From Paludibacteraceae bacterium (GTDB lineage Bacteria; Bacteroidota; Bacteroidia; Bacteroidales; Paludibacteraceae): 64,000 nt of DNA. Numbering within the stretch: position 1 is the stretch's first letter; each line of letters opens with the position of its first letter. The notes below the pieces were generated by a model. That model was not told the origin of the DNA. It did no database searches and was given only the letters and a program-made list of their open reading frames with translations. Location of the stretch: NCBI GenBank assembly GCA_024399955.1, contig JAKSNH010000008.1, forward strand, positions 1 through 64,000, given 5' to 3'. Positions 56,745 to 63,802 of the stretch are shown here, piece by piece. A program made the position numbers and the translations under genes.

Positions 56745-56776
56745 CTTGTGTAGGTCAATTTTTTTTTGTAATTTTG
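56745..56776 (+). promoter_or_regulatory. promoter of the mnmE operon
   Basis: CTTG 56745-56748, 20 bases, TAATTTTG 56769-56776; ATG of mnmE follows 8 bases after the box, so this leader is also very short. Confidence 0.75.
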
Positions 56777-56784
56777 CAGTTCCA

Positions 56785-58056
56785 ATGGAAACAACAGATA
56801 CTATAGTAGCATTATCAACGCCTTACGGCAGTGGGGCCATTGCTGTGATTCGCATGTCCGGAACGCAGGCGGTGGCTATTGCGGAACGTTTGTGTGGCAA
56901 GCGTTTGACGCGTCCTGTGCATTATTGCCGTATTCCTGAATTAGACGATGTGGTGGTTACTACATATCGTGCGCCACACTCGTTTACGGGTGAGGATGTA
57001 GTGGAAATTAGTTGTCATGGCAGTCTGTATCTGCAGCAAGAGTTTCAGCGGCGTTTGATTGACTTAGGTGCCAGACCGGCGCAAGCAGGGGAGTTTACAC
57101 AGCGAGCATTCTTGAATGGCAAAATGGATTTGATGCAAGCGGAAGCGGTGGCAGATTTGATTGCCGCGCAAACGCAAGCCGAGGCAGATTTGGCTTTGAA
57201 TCAGTTGCGAGGAGGCATATCTTCCGAATTGGCTGCCTTGCGGGAGAGACTGCTTAAATTAACATCGTTATTGGAGTTAGAACTGGACTTTGGCGACCAT
57301 GAAGATTTGGAGTTTGCGGACCGCACAGAATTAAAGACCTTATCGAATGAGATAGAGACTAAGTTGACGCAATTAACGGATTCGTTCCAAACCGGCAATG
57401 CCATCAAGAATGGTATTCCTGTGGCGATTGTAGGTAAGACGAATGCCGGTAAATCTACCTTGCTTAATGCCTTGGTTGGTGAAGAAAGAGCCATCGTAAG
57501 CGATATAGATGGTACAACGCGAGATACGATTGAAGAGACCTTAGTGCTGAATGGAGTTTTGTTTAGACTGATTGATACGGCCGGAATACGAGAAACGGCT
57601 GATTCCATCGAGAGTTTAGGTATAGAGCGCAGCCGCAAAGCCATTGAAAAAGCCCAAATTGTTTTGGAGGTCATTGATGCTACTTGTCCTCATGAGACGC
57701 TGCAAGGTGACAAGGTGATTCATGTATATAATAAAGCAGACTTGAAGCAGATACCCGGACAGTTGTGTATTTCTGCCAAGCATGGTCAAATAGATGCCCT
57801 AAAACAATTGCTTGTGGAAAAAGCAGTTATTCAGCCCGGTGGTGCCGTTATTTCTTCTATTCGTCACTACGATGCCTTGTGCAAGGCGTTGAAGGCTATT
57901 CAGCGCGTGCAAGTAGGCATGCAAGAAGGGTTGAGTGGGGAGTTGTTGAGTGAAGATTTACAAGAGTGCCTGCTGGCATTGGGCGAGATTACAGGTCAAA
58001 TCACTTCTCAAGAAGTGCTGAACAATATATTCAGTAAGTTCTGCATAGGAAAATAA
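56785..58056 (+). CDS. mnmE: tRNA modification GTPase MnmE
   Basis: 423 residues from ATG 56785 (METTDTIVALSTPYGSGAIAVI). N-terminal folate-binding domain (RMSGTQAVAI, PHSFTGEDVVEISCHG), helical domain with the G domain inserted: G1 GKTNAGKST near 216, G2/G3 DIDGTTRDTIEE and LIDTAGIRET, G4 YNKADL, and the C-terminal FCIGK with the essential Cys. With MnmG it modifies the wobble uridine of several tRNAs. An upstream frame open to 56656 runs through the promoter and is not translated. Confidence 0.95.
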   Translation: METTDTIVALSTPYGSGAIAVIRMSGTQAVAIAERLCGKRLTRPVHYCRIPELDDVVVTTYRAPHSFTGEDVVEISCHGSLYLQQEFQRRLIDLGARPAQAGEFTQRAFLNGKMDLMQAEAVADLIAAQTQAEADLALNQLRGGISSELAALRERLLKLTSLLELELDFGDHEDLEFADRTELKTLSNEIETKLTQLTDSFQTGNAIKNGIPVAIVGKTNAGKSTLLNALVGEERAIVSDIDGTTRDTIEETLVLNGVLFRLIDTAGIRETADSIESLGIERSRKAIEKAQIVLEVIDATCPHETLQGDKVIHVYNKADLKQIPGQLCISAKHGQIDALKQLLVEKAVIQPGGAVISSIRHYDALCKALKAIQRVQVGMQEGLSGELLSEDLQECLLALGEITGQITSQEVLNNIFSKFCIGK

Positions 58057-58077
58057 GAGGATTACAGATAGATAATT

Positions 58078-59004
58078 ATGATACTTTCGATGACGGGCTA
58101 CGGCAAGGCCGAGTATAATTTTGCCGATCACAAAACGATTGTGGAAATCCGCAGTCTAAATAGTAAGCAGTTAGATCTTAACCTTAAGGTGGCATCTTAT
58201 TTTCGGGACAAAGAACCTGAGATTAGAACATTACTTACGGCTCCGTTAGAGCGCGGCAAAGTGGATGTCAGTATTTATACTGAAAGCCTAACGCAGGGTG
58301 TGCAGCACAAGGATTTAGCACCTATTGACAAAGAAGCTTTTGCGTATTATTATAAGGAATTAGAGACTTTGCAACGTGATTTGCTCATACCCGGCAATCA
58401 GGATTTGATAAGTGCTATTTTGCGCATTCCCGGTGTGTTGCAGCAGAATGCTGCTCCGGTTGTCGTTTCTGATGAAGAGTGGAACATACTGCAGAATGCC
58501 ATTGGCGATGCTTTGACTGCTTTCAAGGCCTTTAGAGTCCAAGAAGGAACGGCCTTACAAAATATGTTTGAAGAAAAACTAAGCGGCATTGAGCATTTAT
58601 TGGCAGAAGTTGAGCCGTTTGAGAAGGGCAGAGTAGAACATATCAGGGAACGTTTAGTAGATAATCTAAGCAAACTGACGGATAAGAACGGCAGCATAAC
58701 GGATAAAAAAGTGAGTGTGGCTTATGATAAAAGCCGTTTAGAAGCCGAGTTAATCTATTATTTGGAAAAATTGGATATTACTGAGGAAAAAGTGCGCCTG
58801 ACTAACCATATCAAGTATTTCCGTGAGACTATGGCGCAAGAAGGTGCCGGAGTGGGCAAAAAGTTAGGATTCATCGCACAAGAGATGGGACGTGAAATCA
58901 ATACTTTAGGCAGCAAGAGCAACCAAAGTGAGATGCAGATTATTGATGTTAAAATGAAAGATATCCTTGAACAAATCAAGGAACAAGTGCTGAATGTGCT
59001 ATAA
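58078..59004 (+). CDS. yicC: YicC family protein (endoribonuclease homologue)
   Basis: 308 residues. The conserved start MILSMTGYGKAE, RSLNSKQLDLNLKV and the C-terminal block YDKSRLEAELIYYLEKLDI ... HIKYFRETMAQ, GKKLGFIAQEMGREINTLGSKS are hallmarks of YicC (YicC_N plus DUF1732). E. coli YicC takes part in RNA decay. It is 21 bases after mnmE; its stop lies within the start region of the next gene (11-base overlap). Confidence 0.92.
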   Translation: MILSMTGYGKAEYNFADHKTIVEIRSLNSKQLDLNLKVASYFRDKEPEIRTLLTAPLERGKVDVSIYTESLTQGVQHKDLAPIDKEAFAYYYKELETLQRDLLIPGNQDLISAILRIPGVLQQNAAPVVVSDEEWNILQNAIGDALTAFKAFRVQEGTALQNMFEEKLSGIEHLLAEVEPFEKGRVEHIRERLVDNLSKLTDKNGSITDKKVSVAYDKSRLEAELIYYLEKLDITEEKVRLTNHIKYFRETMAQEGAGVGKKLGFIAQEMGREINTLGSKSNQSEMQIIDVKMKDILEQIKEQVLNVL

Positions 59005-60112
59005 AAAGTGGATATATCTATGCTTGGTGGTGTTGGCTTTGGCGGCATGCACCACTAAGTCTTCTTATTCGGTTCGTCCGGGCAACCGCTACGCCACAGG
59101 TTTTGAGATTGAGCAACAAGACTCGGCCTATCAAGTAACGGTTTATTATCCATGGATGCCGGATAAGATTATGGCTCGGTACATAGTCGATCGGCCCTAT
59201 CTGCGTTTGGCATCTAATTCGTGTACCCATGTAGGATTCTTAAACGAACTAAATGCCCTCTCTCGATTGGTCGGAATTACCGATCAGCACTTGGTTTTTA
59301 CGAAGTTGGCAGATACGATTATGGACTTAGGCAATAGTATGTCGCCTAATTTGGAACGAATTGCTTTGTCACAGCCGGATGCGATGCTTTTATCTACATA
59401 TTCGGAAGGCGATGCCACTCCTCAGCGACTGAGTAAAATGAATATACCTATTATATATATAAATGAGTGGAATGAACAATCGCCTTTGGCTCGTGCCGAA
59501 TGGATTCGTGTCTTTGGTGTATTAACCGGACAGTTAGACCTGGCAGATAGCATTTTTAATGCTATTGCAGACCGATATAACCTGTTGGTGGAATCGCAAC
59601 AATCGCGTTTGGATACACATCCTACTATCCTTTCCGGACAGGATTTCCGAGGAACATGGTATGTGCCGGCAGGAAATACCTACATGGGACAATTGTTTCA
59701 GGATGCCGGATATGATTATCGCTATGCAACGGACGAAAGAACTTCTTCTATCCCTTTGACTACCGAACAAGTATTGACCGAGTTTAGGGATGTAGATGTG
59801 TGGGTAGGTGTGCAAGAACGAACATTGGCAGATTTGCAGTCTCGCGACGAAAAACATACGTGGATAAAGGCATTTCAAACCGGAAATGTCTATCATTTCA
59901 TGAAACGAGCAACGGATAATGGAGCAAATGATTTCTGGGAAACCGGTGTCGTCCATCCCGAATACATCCTTAGCGACCTAATCCAAATCCAATCTCTTTC
60001 TCACTCTCCCTCTTCTCCGTCTTCGTCTTCGTCCTCTTCTTCGTCTTCTTCTTCGTCTTCTTCTTCGTTTTCGTCTTCGTTTTCGTCTCACTTTACCGCC
60101 CCTCTCAAGTAG
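58994..60112 (+). CDS. periplasmic metal/cofactor-binding lipoprotein (BtuF/FecB-like) with poly-Ser tail
   Basis: 372 residues. The lipoprotein signal ends in LVVLALAAC. The rest is a helical-backbone type substrate-binding protein: LNALSRLVGITDQHLVF, SMSPNLERIALSQPDAMLL, GQLDLADSIFNAIADRYN, TYMGQLFQDAGYDYRYATDE and GVVHPEYILSDLIQI. Such proteins bind iron complexes, haem or cobalamin in the periplasm; no permease or ATPase gene is adjacent. Unusually, the last 37 residues are a run of Ser with a few Pro and Phe, encoded by TCT/TCG/TCC triplet repeats (about 60000-60090). It overlaps yicC by 11 bases. Confidence 0.8.
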   Translation: MCYKKWIYLCLVVLALAACTTKSSYSVRPGNRYATGFEIEQQDSAYQVTVYYPWMPDKIMARYIVDRPYLRLASNSCTHVGFLNELNALSRLVGITDQHLVFTKLADTIMDLGNSMSPNLERIALSQPDAMLLSTYSEGDATPQRLSKMNIPIIYINEWNEQSPLARAEWIRVFGVLTGQLDLADSIFNAIADRYNLLVESQQSRLDTHPTILSGQDFRGTWYVPAGNTYMGQLFQDAGYDYRYATDERTSSIPLTTEQVLTEFRDVDVWVGVQERTLADLQSRDEKHTWIKAFQTGNVYHFMKRATDNGANDFWETGVVHPEYILSDLIQIQSLSHSPSSPSSSSSSSSSSSSSSSSFSSSFSSHFTAPLK

Positions 60113-60120
60113 GGTAGAAG

Positions 60121-60197
60121 TCATAACATTGTCATAACATTCTCATAACATTGTCATAACATTGTCATAACATTGTCATAACATTCTCATAACATTC
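60121..60197. repeat. tandem repeat: seven 11-bp units
   Basis: Seven consecutive copies of TCATAACATT followed by G or C (G, C, G, G, G, C, C). The 11-base period is about one turn of the helix, so each copy faces the same side of the DNA. It lies directly between the binding-protein gene and the orphan gene at 60216. The array may be iteron- or operator-like, or simple slippage. Confidence 0.9.
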
Positions 60198-60215
60198 TAA
60201 ACCCCTAATGCTACT

Positions 60216-60689
60216 ATGTCAAAATCAAATTTAAGCTATCCCTACGCAAATGCTTCTGGAAAATTCGACCACTCCAAATCTGTTAGTAACCGTGTTTCTT
60301 ATGGTGTTCAGCACACTTACACTTGGAATCCGGACACCGTAATGGTGCAGACTCCGTCACGTGTCTTACATCAATTTGCACTCAAACTCGCTAATCTGCG
60401 CACATCTGAAGTAATGTCTGATCCTGACAAACTGAAACAATTCCGGAAATCTATTTCTTCACCAAACATGTCTAATGATGCGATAAAAAAGTTATCACCC
60501 ACTTTCTTTAGACATCAATTAGTTGCTTATTTTATTCGAGAGATCAAGCAGGCTGCACTCCAACACGATGCAGAAACCATCCATACTTTGATGGATTTGG
60601 CTAACTTGTCCGAACAGATTAAATCTGGCGAAATCAAACCTGTCACCAACTCCCCCAAGGCCCAAGCTCTATCTACTTTTTTGCAATAA
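60216..60689 (+). CDS. hypothetical protein without recognised domain
   Basis: 157 residues, soluble, no signal peptide or membrane segment. The N-terminus is polar and may be disordered (SKSNLSYPYANASGKFDHSK); the C-terminal two thirds looks helical (HQFALKLANLRTSEVMSD, PTFFRHQLVAYFIREIKQAA, IHTLMDLANLSEQIKSGE). I do not recognise it. The start at ATG 60216 follows the 11-bp repeats by 18 bases; no TAnnTTTG box is seen, so any promoter may lie within or upstream of the repeats. Confidence 0.55.
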   Translation: MSKSNLSYPYANASGKFDHSKSVSNRVSYGVQHTYTWNPDTVMVQTPSRVLHQFALKLANLRTSEVMSDPDKLKQFRKSISSPNMSNDAIKKLSPTFFRHQLVAYFIREIKQAALQHDAETIHTLMDLANLSEQIKSGEIKPVTNSPKAQALSTFLQ

Positions 60690-60829
60690 CTCACCCCTCC
60701 CTATCGCCGTTCCCTGCATGGCGCATGTATGCGGCATAATTCTGTCCGCTCTTTGGCACCTCCGGAATAGCGCAGCGGTCAGGTAAATCCGGAATATCCG
60801 TAATTTCTATCCATAATTTTTCACTTTTT

Positions 60830-60861
60830 CTTGCATATATCATTTTTTTTCTGTAACTTTG
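60830..60861 (+). promoter_or_regulatory. promoter of the MNT-HEPN pair
   Basis: CTTG 60830-60833, exactly 20 bases, TAACTTTG 60854-60861. The stretch 60690-60829 before it contains no other gene or signal that I can support. Confidence 0.75.
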
Positions 60862-60897
60862 CAGCGCAAAACTGCAAAAAGGTAAAAGTATAAGCAG

Positions 60898-61230
60898 ATG
60901 GGAATTAATAATAGTGCAGCAATATTAAGACAAATTAAAACTTTGGGTAAGTCTATTTTGCCTAAAGATAGTTCGTTGTGGTTGTATGGCTCGCGAGCTC
61001 GTGGAACCGCTCACACTCAATCAGATTGGGATTTACTAATTCTTTTGAACAAAGATAAGACTGAGTTTGACGATTATGGCAAATATGCATTCCCCATTGC
61101 TATGCTTGGTGCTACATTAGATCAAGAAATTACACCACAAATTTACACTAAAAAGCAGTGGGAAGCAATGTCTTTTACGCCTTTTTATAAGAATGTAGAA
61201 CAGGATAAAAAAGTAATACTATGGGACTAA
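60898..61230 (+). CDS. MNT-type nucleotidyltransferase antitoxin (MntA-like)
   Basis: 110 residues. The minimal nucleotidyltransferase signature LYGSRARGTAHTQSDWDLLI near 28-47 has the Gly-Ser and the two metal-binding Asp. In paired systems MntA silences the HEPN toxin HepT by adding AMP to a Tyr near its catalytic centre. The stop overlaps the HEPN gene by 10 bases, as is typical of these toxin-antitoxin pairs. It has its own promoter. Confidence 0.88.
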   Translation: MGINNSAAILRQIKTLGKSILPKDSSLWLYGSRARGTAHTQSDWDLLILLNKDKTEFDDYGKYAFPIAMLGATLDQEITPQIYTKKQWEAMSFTPFYKNVEQDKKVILWD

Positions 61231-61556
61231 ATGATGAAGAAAGAAAGACTATAGTCGCTTTAGAATTGGAAAAATCTGCTCATACATTGGAACAAGTAGA
61301 TTATTTAATACAAGGTCAACTATGGGAAACCTTAGCCAATCGTTTGTATTATGGTGCCTATCATGCAGTTTGTGCTTTGCTTATACACAATGGCATTCAA
61401 GTTGGTACGCATAAAGGTGCAGTGGTAATGTTCAATAAGGAGTTTATCAAGACGGGAAAAATATCAGAAGCAGAAGGTCGTATATACTCTCAACTACAAT
61501 CTTTGCGAGAACGTGGAGATTATGCCTTATGTACCGGCAACTCGTCAATTAGTTGA
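61221..61556 (+). pseudogene. HEPN ribonuclease toxin (HepT-like), 3' end frameshifted
   Basis: 111 residues. The first 98 belong to a UPF0332-type HEPN domain: EKSAHTLEQVDYLIQGQLWE, NRLYYGAYHAVCALL (the R-x6-H motif) and EAEGRIYSQLQSLRERGDY. The frame then ends in CTGNSSIS. In the +1 frame the DNA continues as MPYVPATRQLVEKIRELITL (61522-61584), which looks like the amphipathic C-terminal helix of this family. About ten codons and one reading frame seem to have been lost by a small deletion. The toxin may be inactive or altered; catalytic Arg and His remain. Confidence 0.7.
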
Positions 61557-61609
61557 GAAAATACGAGAGTTAATAACATTGAATTAATCCTCTGCCTTAG
61601 GACTATAAA

Positions 61610-61678
61610 GTGCTTAGAGCACACCAGTATAATTACTGACGCTGAGAAAGTGATTTCAGCAGCAGGTGCAAGTCCTGC
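61610..61678. other. run of four short hairpins, tRNA-like remnant
   Basis: Four perfect 5-bp stems follow one another: GTGCT/AGCAC (61610-61622), CAGTA/TACTG (61625-61638), GCTGA/TCAGC (61641-61660) and GCAGG/CCTGC (61662-61678) around the 7-base loop TGCAAGT. The order and the 7-base last loop recall the D, anticodon, long variable and T arms of a Ser/Leu-type tRNA, but no acceptor stem pairs. I see no promoter for it. The rest of 61588-61756 contains nothing further. Confidence 0.35.
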
Positions 61679-61756
61679 ATGACATATAAAATATATTATA
61701 ACGATGATAATAACGAATGAAGATATTTTGAAGAACAACGTTTTACCAGTTGTAGA

Positions 61757-61814
61757 AAACGCCTATTGAAAGTACGCCCCTTACAGGCCCCAGTCAATAA
61801 GCGTTTCTTAAATC
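61757..61814 (-). ncRNA. putative small RNA with a 13-bp hairpin
   Basis: On the minus strand AAACGCTTATTGA (complement of 61794-61806) pairs with TCAATAGGCGTTT (complement of 61757-61769). The only non-Watson-Crick pair is a T-G wobble on this strand and would be C-A on the other, which argues for a minus-strand RNA. The 24-base loop is G-rich. A promoter stands just upstream. The stem is followed by only four T residues, so the 3' end is uncertain. Confidence 0.45.
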
Positions 61815-61820
61815 TTGCTG

Positions 61821-61852
61821 CAAAAGTACTGCTTTTTTTTGATATGTGCAAA
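61821..61852 (-). promoter_or_regulatory. minus-strand promoter of the putative small RNA
   Basis: TTTG (complement of 61849-61852), exactly 20 bases, TACTTTTG (complement of 61821-61828). It is divergent from the promoter at 61879-61910. Confidence 0.65.
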
Positions 61853-61878
61853 TTTTTGTGCATATTTTTTTATTTTTT

Positions 61879-61910
61879 CTTGCAAATATGGTAATTTCTT
61901 TGTAATTTTG
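61879..61910 (+). promoter_or_regulatory. promoter of the structured RNA before the peptide cluster
   Basis: CTTG 61879-61882, exactly 20 bases, TAATTTTG 61903-61910. Transcription would begin near 61917. Confidence 0.75.
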
Positions 61911-61916
61911 CACTCG

Positions 61917-62195
61917 AATTCCACGCTGGAGGGGATTATGTCTCTTTGCGGGGTGGGGTTCAGACATAATAAAAGGCGTTTACTGACGCTTGTTTTGGAC
62001 TTACGAAATCTACCAAATTTATGCTAACCCAAAGCAAGATGGCATTAAATGTCCCTTGGGTGTATATTTTCGTTGTGTTCACGCAACGACTACATATACC
62101 AGCGTGGACATTATTGTTTATTCTTTGTTAGCAAGGTTTTGGTAGAACCACGTAAGTAATGAATGAGCGTAGAATAAGGTTCCACGCTTTTTTGT
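61917..62195 (+). ncRNA. long structured RNA (6S-like or cis-regulatory leader)
   Basis: About 280 nt without a convincing reading frame. Perfect nested helices: ACGCT 61986/AGCGT 62166, ACTTACG 61999/CGTAAGT 62151, CTACCAAA 62010/TTTGGTAG 62138, TGCTAAC 62022/GTTAGCA 62127, AATGTCC 62048/GGACATT 62106 and the apical CGTTGTG 62071/CGCAACG 62082 (loop TTCA). A separate 5' hairpin is ATTATGTCT 61935/AGACATAAT 61962. The end is terminator-like: AGCGT-A-GAA, TAAGG, TTC-C-ACGCT, then TTTTT (62166-62192); AGCGT can pair either with this terminator partner or with the long rod. The rod shape with asymmetric bulges is like 6S RNA; its place 50 bases before the precursor peptide suggests a leader instead. 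I cannot assign a named family. Confidence 0.7.
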
Positions 62196-62244
62196 ATATT
62201 TACGGGACTTGCGGAACCCACCTCCCACAAAACTTTATAAAGTT

Positions 62245-62526
62245 ATGGATAAATTTATTAATGATGAAGAACTCCAATCGCGTAGAGAGTTCTTTAAAAA
62301 AGCTGCTAAAGCAGCATTACCAGTGGTTGGTGCAGTAGTATTATCTACTTTGCCAATGGTTTCTCATGCGTCAACAGTTATGGGATGTCCATCTGCGTGT
62401 AAGGATTCTTGTGCATATGATTGCACAGGATGCTCCTCTTGTTGTCAAGGTGGATGTAAATCAACGTGCAGTGGCACCTGCCATAATTCTTGCTCGTCTG
62501 GATGTAAATATCATTCAAAAAACTAA
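62245..62526 (+). CDS. CXXX-repeat RiPP precursor peptide
   Basis: 93 residues from ATG 62245 (MDKFINDEELQSRREFFKKA). The leader holds a twin-arginine-like segment SRREFFKKAAKAALPVVGAV and a hydrophobic stretch to MVSHAS. The C-terminal 40 residues are a Cys ladder: nearly every fourth residue is Cys (CPSACKDSCAYDC, CKSTCSGTCHNSCSSGC), 12 Cys in all, with one CC pair and two short spacings in the middle. Next to two maturase genes it is the substrate of a radical SAM peptide-modifying system. An ORF beginning earlier (62209) is not needed. No own promoter is seen; it may depend on read-through from the structured RNA. Confidence 0.85.
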   Translation: MDKFINDEELQSRREFFKKAAKAALPVVGAVVLSTLPMVSHASTVMGCPSACKDSCAYDCTGCSSCCQGGCKSTCSGTCHNSCSSGCKYHSKN

Positions 62527-62587
62527 TGTATGATAAGAAGGGTGTGCTGCAATTGGCACATCCTCCTTATATAAATTGATTTGTTCT

Positions 62588-63799
62588 ATGGAACCTTTAT
62601 CACAAACATGGAAAGAGGGTTTAGCGGAAAACATAACCTTTATTGTTACTAAAGATTGTCAATTGGCATGTAAATATTGTTATCTTGTTGGGAAAAATGA
62701 GAAAGAAAGGATGTCTTGGGAAGTTGCTAAGGCTGCGATTGATTTCGTACTTGAGCACGAATATGATCCAATATTTGCGCAAGAAAGTGTCATTTGGGAT
62801 TTTATCGGTGGAGAACCATTTTTAGAGATTGATTTGATTGACCAAATTTGCGACTATATCAAGTCCGAACTTTTTCGTCGTAATCATCATTGGTTTAACT
62901 CATATAGATTTAATTTCTCAACTAACGGCATTAACTACGATACAAAAAAAGTGCAAGATTTTATTAAGAAGAATAAGTCACACCTTAGTGTTGGTATCAC
63001 AATTGATGGAACTAAACGAAAACATGATTTAAATCGTGTATACAAAGGTAGTGAAAAAGGTTCATACGATGATGTAGTACGTAATATTCCGCTTTGGCTG
63101 AGCCAATTTCCAAATGAAAGTACAAAAGTTACTATCTCATCCGCTGATATTCCATATATATGCGAATCTGTACTTCACTTATTTGAATTAGGAATACATG
63201 CTGTTCATATTAATTGCGTATTTGAAAATGTTTGGAAAGAAGGAGATGATTCGCTTTTCGAAAAACAACTAATGAAATTGGCGGATGAAATTATTAGCAA
63301 AAATTTATATAATGAAAGTGAATGTTCTTTCTTTACAGAATTTTTAGGTAAACCATTGTTGTGTACTGAGCAAAACCAAAACTGGTGTGGGGCAGGCAAG
63401 ATGCTCTCTATTGATGCAGCAGGTAATTTCTACCCTTGTACTCGTTTTGCACAATACTCTTTGCGTGATAAAGAGGCGTGGATAATTGGTAATATCCACG
63501 AAGGTATAGACAATAATAAATTGCGTCCATTCTTGACGCTTGACCGTTGCACACAATCCAATCCTGAATGTGTAGATTGTGAGGTAGCAGAAGGTTGTGC
63601 TTGGTGTCAAGGCGAGAATTACGATGCTGCCAAAACGCATACTGTTTTCCAACGTGCTACGGCAATCTGCAAGATGCACAAGGCACGTGTGCGTGCGAAT
63701 AATTATTATTGGAATAAACTCTATCGCAAACTGGAAATGGAAGGTAAGCGTGAGGAGTTTGAGAAAAGCCATCCAAATGTAAAACCCGAAATTTGTTAA
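62588..63799 (+). CDS. radical SAM/SPASM peptide maturase, CXXX-repeat type
   Basis: 403 residues from ATG 62588 (MEPLSQTWKEGLAENITFIV). The radical SAM cluster motif is CQLACKYCYLVGK near 24 (CxxxCxxC), followed by WDFIGGEPFLEID and NFSTNGINYD. The C-terminal SPASM domain, with auxiliary clusters, has WCGAGKMLSIDAAGNFYPCTRF near 275 and CVDCEVAEGCAWCQGENYD near 330. Enzymes of this group install crosslinks or thioethers on Cys-rich peptides; the exact bond is unknown here. It lies 61 bases after the precursor gene; that gap has the sequence of a weak hairpin (GTGTGCTGCAATTGGCACA) that may reduce read-through. Confidence 0.92.
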   Translation: MEPLSQTWKEGLAENITFIVTKDCQLACKYCYLVGKNEKERMSWEVAKAAIDFVLEHEYDPIFAQESVIWDFIGGEPFLEIDLIDQICDYIKSELFRRNHHWFNSYRFNFSTNGINYDTKKVQDFIKKNKSHLSVGITIDGTKRKHDLNRVYKGSEKGSYDDVVRNIPLWLSQFPNESTKVTISSADIPYICESVLHLFELGIHAVHINCVFENVWKEGDDSLFEKQLMKLADEIISKNLYNESECSFFTEFLGKPLLCTEQNQNWCGAGKMLSIDAAGNFYPCTRFAQYSLRDKEAWIIGNIHEGIDNNKLRPFLTLDRCTQSNPECVDCEVAEGCAWCQGENYDAAKTHTVFQRATAICKMHKARVRANNYYWNKLYRKLEMEGKREEFEKSHPNVKPEIC

Positions 63800-63802
63800 G
63801 CC

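Noticed and set aside
61610..61690. A functional tRNA
   Set aside because: No acceptor stem can be paired, and the T loop has G in place of the second conserved T.
61520..61738. Minus-strand frame behind the HEPN gene
   Set aside because: No start signals, no family-like features; it crosses the hairpin region.
61815..62027. A 70-codon frame over the promoter and first part of the structured RNA
   Set aside because: It would begin upstream of the promoter box and ends within the paired RNA; composition is not protein-like.
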